From NCBI GenBank assembly GCA_030544215.1, contig JARZZO010000011.1, positions 53,069,587-53,133,586 on the forward strand: a stretch of DNA of 64,000 nucleotides. Direction: 5' to 3'. Each line of letters begins with the position of its first letter. The stretch's first letter is position 1. The notes beneath the pieces were generated by a model. It did not search any database and was not told where the DNA came from. It saw only the letters and a program-made list of their open reading frames with translations. Positions 52,782-62,637 of the stretch are shown here, piece after piece. This stretch comes from Zantedeschia hybrid cultivar (lineage: Eukaryota; Streptophyta; Magnoliopsida; Alismatales; Araceae). The translations under genes were made by a program, and so were the position numbers.

Positions 52782-55700
52782 TTATGGATAAAACTTCTTC
52801 AGGTATACCCCGTTCCATGGGTGGGGCAATTCTTCTCCTCTCTCATTAATTAAGCGGTAAGCGTTACTTGAGTATGTCTCCTTGATTACAAATGGACCTT
52901 CCCAATTTTCTTGCAATTTGCTCCTGGGACCAGGAATTTTGATCATTTTTCTTTTAAGTACCATTTCCCCAATTCCAAACTTTCTTTCAAGAACCTTTTT
53001 TGCATAGAACCTTGCAATCCTATTTCTGTAAACCTGGGCGTGATTTGCCGCCATCATCCTTTTTTCGTCTAACAATTCCAGTTGGGTTAACATGGCGTTA
53101 CGACGCTCGGCGTCACTAATTCCATTGTCCAACTGCACTCTTAGAGAAGGGAAGAGAATCTCATATGGGAGTACCGCATCCGTTCCGAATGTGAGTGAAT
53201 AAGGTGTTTGTCCAGTAGGGGTTCGGACGGAAGTACGGTACGCCCAAAGAGCTTCTACTAGGCGATCAGGCCAGTCTGAATAATTATGTGATCTGCAAGT
53301 TCTTTTAATGATTCGAATGAGGGTTTTATTAGTGGCTTCAGCCTGACCATTTCCTTGTGGGTAGTAAGGCGAAGAATGATGCAAATTGATGCCATACTTA
53401 CTGCACATGTCCTGGAGCTCTTGGGAGATAAATTGGGGTCCATTGTCGGTGATGAGGTCGCGCGGTGTCCCGAACCTGGCGAGGATGTTGCGCTTGATGA
53501 ACTTCACCACCGTGGATGCTTTGATTTCTGCAAATGCTTCCGCTTCGACCCATTTAGTGAAATATTCAGTGGCGGTTAGTATGAATGATTTCCTTTTTGT
53601 TTCACCTGATCGATCCTCTAAAGGTCCTATAACGTCAAATGCCCACATGGCGAAGGGCCACGGGGAAACGACGGATTTGAGAGATGAAGAAGGTGCATGA
53701 ACCTTGTTAGCATGTAACTAGCATTTTAGGCACCTTTGAACGAATATGGAACAATCGGCCTCCATTGAAGGCCAATAATAGGACATGAGGAGTTTCTGGG
53801 CTAAGGCACGACCATAGACGTGACCGCCACAATCACCGGCATGGGCTGCCTCTATGACACTATGAATTTCGGTGTCATCTAAACACCGAAGAAGCACTCC
53901 ACTAAAGGATCTCCTTAAAAGATGGCCGCCTAAGATAAGGTATCGCTGAGATGCACGACGGATAGCCTTGCGATCAGAAGATGTTGCATAAGACGGGAAT
54001 GACCCATCGCGGAGATAGTTCATGATGTCAAAATACCACGGATTCCCATCATCCCAATCAGGGGTGAGTTCATCTGTGATAGCAGAGATGTGCTCGGATG
54101 GATGGAGGAATTGCTGGAACCAGGGGTCCCGGAAGGAAGGCGAATCTTGCTTGTGCAGGGTGATGGTGGCTGAACCTTTGGTGACAGGAATCTCTAATGC
54201 TGAAGATAGAGAGGCCAAGGCATCTGCTAGGATATTCTGAGATCTAGGCACATGCACGTAGGTGATCCTTTTGAAATGCCTAGTGAGTGACTTCACTAAT
54301 TCCTGATATGGCTTCAGTTTTGAATCCCGGGTTTGGTATTTGCCCACAGTTTGGCGGAGGATTAGTTGAGAGTCTCCAATTATCCTTAATTCTAAGACAT
54401 TAAGAACCAGCGCCAATTTTAAGCCAGCTAGGAGAGCCTCATATTCAGCAACATTATTGGTTATTGTGAAGGAAAGTTGGCAAGCATGCGGAATGCTTAC
54501 CCCTTCTGGAGATACGAGGACCACTCCTATCCCACTACCTTGAGAATTAAGAGCCCCGTCGAAATGAAGGACCCAGGATGGAGTATTATCCACTATTGAT
54601 CCCAACTCCTCATCCGGGAATTCTTCGTCGACAGGTGAAAATGTGGGCAATGGGTGATGGGCTAGGTGCTCGGCAATTGCTTGCCCTTTCACAGCCTTCT
54701 GATTCACATAGGTGATGTCAAATTGATTCAAGAAGGTCTGCCATCGCACCAGCCTATCTGTTACAACTGGCCGCTCTAGCAAATATTTGATTGGGTCCAT
54801 TCTTGCTAGAAGTTTGACCTCGTGGGCGAGGAAGTAGTGCTTCAGTTTCTGCACTACCCAGACGACGGCCGCACACGTCCTTTCCATGGCAGTGTATCGC
54901 TTTTCGGCATCATTGAAAAGTTTGGACAGATAGTACACCGCTCTTTCCTTCTTCTCGTCGTCTAATTGGGCCAATACTGCACCAGTTGATTTCAGTGGTG
55001 GAGACATAGAGCAGTAGAGGCCGCCCCGGGATAGGAGCCATAAGGACTGGAGGGTTGAGGAGGTAACTCTTTAATTCATCGAAGACCTTTTGACACTTAT
55101 CACTCCAAATGAACTTTGCCCCTCCTTTCAACAGGTCGTAAAAGGGTTTGCATCTCACAGAGTATTGAGATATGAACCGTCTGATGAATTGCAAACGGCC
55201 GATGAGACCCTTTATGTCCCTGACATTCTTAGGCGGGGGCATTTCCACTATTGCCTTCACTTTGTCTGGATCGACCTCAATCCCTCTTCTACTCACCATG
55301 AATCCTAGCAATTTCCCTGAAGAAACACCAAATACGCACTTCTTTGGATTCATCTTCAGTTGGTGCTCCTTTGATCTCTGCATTACATTCCTAAGGATTT
55401 GAGCGTGGTCCTTCCGGGTTCTGGATTTCACCAAGATATCATCCACATAAACCTCCATATCAATGTGAATCATGTCATGAAAGATTGCCATCATAGCCCT
55501 TTGGTAGGTGGCTCCAGCATTCTTAAGCCCAAATGGCATGACCATGTAGCAATACGTTCCCCATGGGGTTATGAAGGATGTTTTCTCCTGATCTTCCTCA
55601 GCTAGTCTGATCTGGTTATACCCCGAAAAACCATCCATGAAGGATAGCATCTCAAATCCGGCCGTGTTATCAATCAGCAAATCTATGTGAGGAAGTGGGA

Positions 55701-56475
55701 AATCGTCCTTTGGGCAAGCTTGATTGAGGTTGCGAAAGTCTATGCAAACTCTAACCTTTCCATCCTTTTTTGCCACAGGGACGATGTTAGCTACCCACTT
55801 AGGGTAGAGCACTACCCGGATGAACTTGGCCTTGTGTAGTTTGTCAACCTCTTCTTTTACTTTAAGTGCTAATTCTGGTTGTAGCCGTCTCAACTTTTGT
55901 TTTACTGGTTTGGCATCGGGTTTTAGGATTAGCCGATGTTCCACCAGTTCTGTGCTTAATCCCGGCATGTCCTCGTACGACCAAGCAAACCCATCACGGT
56001 GCTCTTGGAGCACGGCTATTATGGACCCTTCTTCTTCTGGACTCAAGCGGGCACTGATTAGCACTATCTTCGGATCCTCCTTTGTTCCGAGGTTGACTTC
56101 TTTAGTGGGTTCGTCGATAGCTGATGAAGGTTCATCAAACCGTCTCGCCCCACTCACAAGTGGTTCGACCAAGTCATCCACCTCTTCCTCTTCACTAAGC
56201 TCAAACACACCTAAACCATCACTGCAAGATTCGTCCTTCACTATCTCCAATGGTTCGGGGATGACCCCATTCTGAAGAAACTTATCCAACTTTTCCAGAC
56301 CCTTGCACCTATTTGCTAATTCCTGAACTAAGAAAGAAGGAACTTGCCTAGTCCTACAATTTCTAGACATGGAGGAATCTAACCTAATTCCTAAACTGCT
56401 ATGTACATTGCTGGGAGAACGGGTCAATTCTGTCCTGGATGGGACAAGAGTAGACCCTTGGGACAAAGATTCCAT
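52782..56475 (-). pseudogene. pol: Tat2 pol: RT, two RNases H, integrase
   Basis: The first frame (56475-54910) has RT with LNQACPKDDFPLPHIDLLID and an intact Y-V-D-D near 55448-55437. A one-base frameshift near 54985 in the first RNase H moves to the second frame (55007-53718). That frame completes RNase H and contains the archaeal-type RNase H (LHFDGALNSQG) and the integrase zinc finger. TAG at 53718-53720 replaces glutamine right after the C-L-K-C pair. The third part (53648-52782) has the integrase core with D, D and E in FDVIGPL, ITDNGPQF and GQAEATNKT. Two lesions inactivate it; catalytic residues are otherwise kept. Confidence 0.9.
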
Positions 56476-59400
56476 GACGGCAGGGCTCCCCCACCATACA
56501 GACTCCTCGAAAGTGATTTCCCCTTTTGTGGGATGGGAATCAGACTTTTTTTTTTATGACCGAACGCTTGTAGCATGGAACATTCAGAAGAAATGGCGTT
56601 GGTCGGAGCTGAGAGCATCGGAACTGTAGGTGGGTGAAATAAGAAAGGAATGAAAGTAGCCGGGGCTGGTTCATCCCTGGCCAAGAAAAGCCCTACCGTC
56701 GGTCTGGCTGATTCACAGAACAAGGAGGATATGCCAAAGTCCTCCTCTTGATCCTCTTCATAACACTCTCGCACCTCTTCTTCTATCCTAGGTAAATCCT
56801 GCTTCTTTCTTACAAAATAATTCATGAGGGACCATCCCTTCGTTTCTTTTGGTGATTCAGCAAACTTATATCCCAGGCCACATCCCCCAGTGACAGGGCT
56901 CTCTGAGACGGGGTCACGGATTCCTTGTTCTTCTTTCCCTAACCCAGAGCCTGAGCTATATCCCATCTTACCCATGAGTTGCCAACCTATACCCGACCTA
57001 GGCCTCAAGTGGGAATTTACTGATGAAAGGACAGGCTCTTTGCCTTTCCTGGAGGTTATCATGGAGGGAATTTGCTCTACTGTCACCGAGTCCAATGACT
57101 CGATATAGGGAGTGCTTTTAACCTTCACAATCTTCCCGTTATACGGGAACTTATAGCACTGATGATTGGTGGATGGGACTCCCAAGGTTTGGTCCATCCA
57201 TGGTCTCCCTAGAATGGCATTGTATATTGGCTTAACGTCCAGAATGTAGAACTCCGAGATCATGGATACCGGGCCAATTTCTAATTGGAGGAAAATCTTC
57301 CCATCTGCTGGTCTCTGGGAATTGTCATAAGCTGAGACCATCATAGAGGTAGATTCAATCTTCCCTGGGTCTATCCCTATCCTTTTGAGAGTCTTAAGGG
57401 GACAGACATTGATGGAGGCACCGGTATCCAATAGAATGGAATCTACTGAATGACCATTAAGGATGGCAGTTAAGCACAGAGGGAGGGATCGGCACTCAGG
57501 GGGAGCTAGATCCTTTTCGGGGAAAGAGATCATGGGAGTCTGAGTAACTGAGAGTATATCATTAGTGACCCCGCCACTAGGAAGATCTTCATTAACCGTG
57601 ATTTGTTGTAAGAAATTGAACAAAGTCTCCCTGTGTGTGGGAGACCTGCGGATAAGTTCAAGGATGGAGATCTTAGCGGGGGTCTTCTCTAGATGCTGGA
57701 GTATGTCATACTCAGACTGGGCATTCTCTTTGGCAGGGAATGAGTTATCTTGAGAATCTAGAGGCTGGCTCGGGGGAATGATGCGATTCCTGAGCGTTAC
57801 CCCTACTGAGATTGGATCTGTTTCCAATGGTGACCTAATGGGATTGATCATTGAACCCTGGTTCTTGCTTGGACAAAAGATAGATAAGGTGGGCCCCTCG
57901 GCTGTGATTGGAGGGATCTGAATGAGGGAGACCGTCTTGAGGGTTGCCGGTCGCTCTTTGGGCCGGATTAGGACCAAAGGCTGATTAGGGGAAAACATGG
58001 AGACCTCTGGGGTAGCTCCTTTAGCTTCGCACGACCAAGTGGGATCTTGATGTCTTATCCCGGACCCTTCGTACTCCCAGTATTGCTCTCTGCGGACTGT
58101 CACGGGCTCCAAGTCCTTGATCAGTGTGTTGACCTTTCCTTGAGAGCTGGAGGGGTCTTGACTCACCTGATGAGAGGGCAATGGGTCCTTCACAATTCCC
58201 AGTTCTTTCCTAGCCTTCAGAGCCTCGATGGCTTTTCTCATGTCCTCCCAGTTTATCCGTCCTTCATCATTCAAGTCATACACCCAATCCCTGAAGGTGA
58301 AGCAATTATATATGGTGTGTCCCGTGATCCTATGGTAAGGGCAGTACCTAGAAGTGTCCGTATTGCGCGGGACACCTTCCTTTTGAGGCGGAAGTTGAAT
58401 GGCGTTGCATGCCATCAAAGCATAAAAGATATCTGCCAGTGATTCCGGCAGAGGCGGATATGAGGCCCGCTTAGCCATAGGACGACTGTAGTTAGTCGGG
58501 GGCGGGACGGCTGAGTATTGCTTCTGATTGGGCTGAGTATCAGACTTGGGATGAGAACTGGTAACCTTGGTTGGTGGTGCCAGCATGCTGACCTGTTCAT
58601 TGATAGTGACTCCTTCTGTGGTAGGAGCTGATGAGATTTTCTTATTCCTGCTTCTATTTTCAAAGAATGAAGGCAGAGTGGAGTCTCGGATTTGAGATTG
58701 AACTACCCTAGCTCTGTTGTATAGCTGAGCGAACGTCTGGAGTTCACTAAGCATAAGGATTGCTCGAAGCTGAGGAGTAGCATTGTTAACAAGCATGGTG
58801 ACTGCTTGTGCTTCAGGAATGACCTCTGCTCTAGAAGCCATAGCTCTCTACCTGTTAGCGAAATGAGTGAAGTCTTCGTCAGACTTCATTTTCTCCATTA
58901 CTAGATCGAACAAGGTGGGAGGTAAGGCTGCCATGTGGTTGAAGTGGGTAATAAACCTCTCAGAGACCATGTCAAAGTTGATCAGGTCAGTAGCTGGTAG
59001 AGAAGAGAACCACCTTAAGGCCTCTCCCTCGAGGGACTTTTGGAAAAGGTTGACCAGAAGGACTCTATCGAAAAGCCACTGATGGGAATCCATGAGAAAC
59101 CCAGACAAATGATGATGGGGGTCAGTGGTACCATCGTATTTTCTGTACTTAGGTACCTTAAACCCTTGTGGAAAATAAGCTGGGGGGAGCTTGCAGTAGC
59201 TCGAAAGAGAATATGGCTGCCTGAGGTTGAGATTTTCGGCCATGAGTCGCCGTACACAAGTCTCGACCTCATTCTTATAAATGAACTCCTCCTGTTTGGG
59301 AGGTGTAACCTGATTGATGGGATTGAAAGGGACCGTGTGAGTGGGCATGGCCTGACTTGGCTGGGGTCTGCTAGAAGATCCTTGGAATTGGGTCTTCCGA

Positions 59401-59729
59401 GGAGTGGCATCCTGAATTTTGCCACGAGAAACCAACTGGATGAGTTGATCCGGAGTATAGCGTGATAGGACGGCAATGAGTTCCGGATCTTCCTCAGGGT
59501 TTTGGAATGTCCTACTGGAGATTACCGGCTCATCCTCTTCTTGTGAGGTAGAAGATTCATCGGATTCCCTCCTCTGAGGGCCTTCTCGGGATGCTTGGAG
59601 CATCCCTATAAAGGTCTGTTGTGGATCGTCTTCAATCTCAAACAAAGGGTTGTGACTAACATTATTACCGAACTGGTCCATATCATCATACACAGCATTG
59701 ACATACATTCGGTTCATTATGAAGTACAA
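56424..59729 (-). pseudogene. gag: Tat2 gag-protease-G-patch
   Basis: A single frame runs from ATG 59729 to 56424 with one TAG at 58850-58848, where Tat1 gag has tryptophan (FADRWRG). The capsid-like domain is before and around the stop. The Tat-type knuckle C-P-Y-H-x4-G-H-x4-C is near 58350-58300. Protease D-T-G-A is at about 57428-57417 and the G-patch (GWQLMGKMGYSSGSGLG) at 57000-56950. The gag-to-protease reading is continuous here, unlike in Tat1. The 3' end overlaps the pol frame by 52 bp in another frame, as in Tat1. Confidence 0.9.
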
Positions 59730-60608
59730 ACCCTAGATGAGTTTAGATTTCACTTGAAGTATTTACCAATGTTTTATGAAAATTGGTTTCTAACAAATCA
59801 AGTTTAATCCCTTAACGTCCCTTCACTTTTCCAAAGATTATTTCACCAAGATTCAATTAAGTGTCTTAGGATTTAAAATAATTCTCTAACTCCTCACGCA
59901 AACCCAGGGTTCCTACAAGGTGGTTTCAGGTACAACCTGCTCGGCGGCCAAGTGGGAATCCCTGGCTCGCGGAGACTGACGGAGGTTCCCAACAGGACTG
60001 GACTAGTCACACCCGAGTGGGAATCCTCAGGTGGAGAGTCAAATCCTGTGGGAGAGGTGACTAAAGAGTGTGATGCCGGCTCTTCCTTAAAATCCCCGCA
60101 GAGAACACCCCAAAAAAAGCCCAGTAAGCAGGTTAGCAAACAACAGGTCAGAACATTTAACAACTCAACAGAACAAGCAGCAACAAAACATGCGTGAACA
60201 GAAATAACAGAAGAGCAAAGGAAACCGATGGGATGTCGGCGGCTAAGGGCTAGCCGTGAAAGGGCACGGACGGCTAAGTGGCAGCCGTCCAAGAGGGAGT
60301 CGACGGCCAGGGTCTAGCCGTCCAGTGGGTCGGACGGCCAGGCTCTGGCCGTCCTCTGGAACTGTAGACGGCCAACCGATGGCCGTCCAAGAGCTCGACG
60401 GCAGGGGTCCGGTCGTCCAGAGGGGTTGAAGAGTGTAGCCGCTCAAGAGGGAGCCGACGGCCACGGTCTGGCCGTCCAGAAGGTCTGGCGGCCGGGTGAT
60501 GGCCGTCCAAGGGACTCGACGGCCGGGGTCCGGCCGTCCAGTGATTATTGAGTTCAGGATCCTTACCTTCTTTTCCTTTGAACGCGACGCGTGCAGCGGG
60601 CTACAGAG
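59730..60608 (-). other. Tat2 5' leader with inverted-repeat array
   Basis: Non-coding sequence between PBS and gag. The part 60238-60538 holds at least nine GACGGC-N9-GCCGTC units with cores at 60238, 60269, 60302, 60333, 60367, 60397, 60456, 60487 and 60518, about 31 bp apart, and a degenerate unit near 60427. The remainder (59730-60237) shows no motif I can name. Tat1 leader units lie in the same relative place. Confidence 0.82.
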
Positions 60609-60626
60609 GTCCCATCGTGATCGCCA
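60609..60626 (-). other. Tat2 primer binding site region
   Basis: The element strand reads TGGCGATCACGATGGGAC, six bases after the LTR end at 60633. It differs from Tat1 at one of 18 positions. The ten bases TGGCGATCAC also occur inside the LTR (60750-60741 on the minus strand). Confidence 0.75.
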
Positions 60627-60632
60627 AAGGGC

Positions 60633-62088
60633 TGTAGGCGCCCGGAACGTCCCCCGTCGCAGCTGCGAGCTTCGGGCGAGGGTTCTTCTCCGTTCGTCTT
60701 AGCACTGTGGCGATTTAAAGGAAAAGTTAGAATAAAAGTGTGATCGCCAGGAGCATTACCTCTCGGTCCCTGTGCTCCGCAGGATGGTGAGGATGTGATC
60801 GCGTTCTGTGGGAGCGGGAGATGCTGGTTCCTCCTTCTCTTCCTCCGGCCGGCCAGAAGAGGAGAGCCCGGTACTCTGCATACGTGAAGGTGGTAAGGAT
60901 CCCCTGAAAGTAACAAACAAAACACAAAATAACCCGATTAGGAATATTTGGTGCAGGATCTACTCATAAAGATATAAAAATCAACTACAATCAGGAGGGA
61001 ACGCACCGGATAGGTGGTGGGGAGGGAAGGTGACCATGTGTTATGGCCACCCACCTCCCGTTTTTTTTTTAAAAACCTCTGTGCAGGGGTAAGAACCACT
61101 AGGTCATCTTACGTGCATGCATGCAAATGAGGAGGAGTTGTGTGTGTGAAGAGTGAAGTGGTATTGATGATGCAATGGAGTGAATAAAAGAATGTAAAAA
61201 AGGGAAAGGTTAGAAAGACAAGCCCGTTTCGCAATGCAGCATAGGCCTTCCCTCTTGGAGACTCCTTGCCAACTTCCTCAAGCCTTTCTCCAGGAAATCC
61301 TCTTAACTCTCAAAATCCTCCTTCTTCTTAACCCGAAGTCCTTAACCCCTTGCTCGAGAGGATGTGGGGGGGTTTAAATAGGCGGAAGAAAAAGGGGGAA
61401 AAACAGGGGTCTAAATCCCCGTAAATCATCCTTCAACCAATGGGGAGTGGTCAAGGGTCGGAGGTAGTGGTCGCGGCAGTCGCCGGAGTGGGGAGTGGTC
61501 GGAGTAGTGGGGAACGAGGGCGGTGAGTGGAGGAGATCGTGGGGAAGACGGAGTCAAGGGGGTGGTTAAGGAGTGGACGGCCAGGTGACATGCCTTCCAT
61601 TCTTGTGGTGGAAGGCGGCCCGGCTGGCCTTCGAAGGGAGTGGAAGGCGAGGGGTAGCCTTCGAGGGAGGCGGAAGGCAAAGGGTGGCCTTCGAAGGAGG
61701 TGGAAGGCAAGGGGGTTGGCCTTCCACGAAAAGGTGGTAAAAAGTGAAAAAGGTGGCTAAAACGGTGGAAGGCGAGGTAGCTGGCCTTCGAAGGTGGTGG
61801 AAGGCGAGGGGTGGCCTTCGAAGGCGGTGGAAGGCAAGGGGTTGGCCTTCCACGAAAAGATGAAAAAGGTGGCCAAAAGGGTGGAAGGCAAGGTGGCTGG
61901 CCTTCGAAGGTGGTAGAAGGCGAGGGGTGGCCTTCGAAGGTGGTGGAAGGCGAGGGGTGGCCTTCGAAGGGGTTGGAAGGCGGACTGGCTGGTAGTGGGC
62001 TTAGATGGCTGAAATGAGGGGATTTATGATAATGAGCTGATGGTGGGGGGATTATGACCAAAAGGGTGGTCCAAAATCGGTGTCTACA
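60633..62088 (-). repeat. Tat2 5' LTR (1456 bp)
   Basis: On the element strand it begins TGTAGACACCG at 62088 and ends GGGCGCCTACA at 60633. TATTTAAA at 61380-61373 is the likely TATA box. The GAAGGC/GCCTTC array lies upstream of it at 61577-61980. It is nearly identical to the left LTR outside the array. Confidence 0.93.
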
Positions 62089-62637
62089 CCTGGTAGAATG
62101 GTTTATGAGATATGCATGTTACATTTCGAATGCATGTAATTTATATCGAGAATTAGGAGTAGTAATTACTGCTTTACTTGCTTACTTTACCTTTATCTGT
62201 GTTACTGCTCTTGTGGGTGCGTGAGTGGGCGGTGGGGATCGAAGGATCCCTACTGAGTCTTTTCGTTGAGACTCACCCCTGTGGTTTTCAGGTGAGGGTT
62301 CCAGGCAGGTTTAGCGAGGAGAGTGCTGCTTAGAGTTGCGCGCCGGCAGTGGTTGTTCCGGGGTATGCTCCGACGTAGTTGTTATTTTATTTTTGGCCTG
62401 TACACTTAATAATTTCTTTTCTGTTGGAGTATGTAATTATTTGTTGTGTCCAGTCGCATTGTAATAACTTTTTAATTCTTGCACTTCCTTTTCAATTCAA
62501 TGTGATGTGAATGTTTAGCTTAGTTAATTATTTATTTCCCAGACTTATCTAGATCCTGATTTGGTTCCAAAATAATGATTCAGTACCCATTTAGTAGTCG
62601 GATGCCCGATTATAGGGTGGCTGGTCGTCACACTTCT

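Larger units (their letters stand above)
43597..62088 (-). mobile_element. Tat2: Tat-lineage Ty3/gypsy element with antisense PMD genes
   Basis: This 18,492-bp element lies in the solo LTR with the duplication CCTGG (43592-43596 and 62089-62093). On the minus strand it reads 5' LTR (60633-62088), PBS, gag-protease-G-patch, RT-RNase H-RNase H-integrase, then the 3' LTR at 43597-45075. Between pol and the 3' LTR it carries genes A and B on the plus strand, antisense to gag-pol as in Tat1. It has one TAG in gag, a frameshift in RNase H and one TAG in integrase, so it is not autonomous as it stands, while gene B is intact. Confidence 0.94.
41860..62632 (+). repeat. Solo LTR of the chromovirus family, split by Tat2
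   Basis: The two parts, 41860-43596 and 62094-62632 (about 2276 bp together), form one LTR that begins TGTAAGGATTGAGG and ends GGTCGTCACA. It aligns with the chromovirus 5' LTR (5431-7401). It is flanked by the perfect duplication CTTCT (41855-41859 and 62633-62637). There is no internal element sequence, so the original insertion was reduced by LTR-LTR recombination. It is longer than the 5' LTR mainly because of extra repeat-bearing sequence. Confidence 0.9.
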
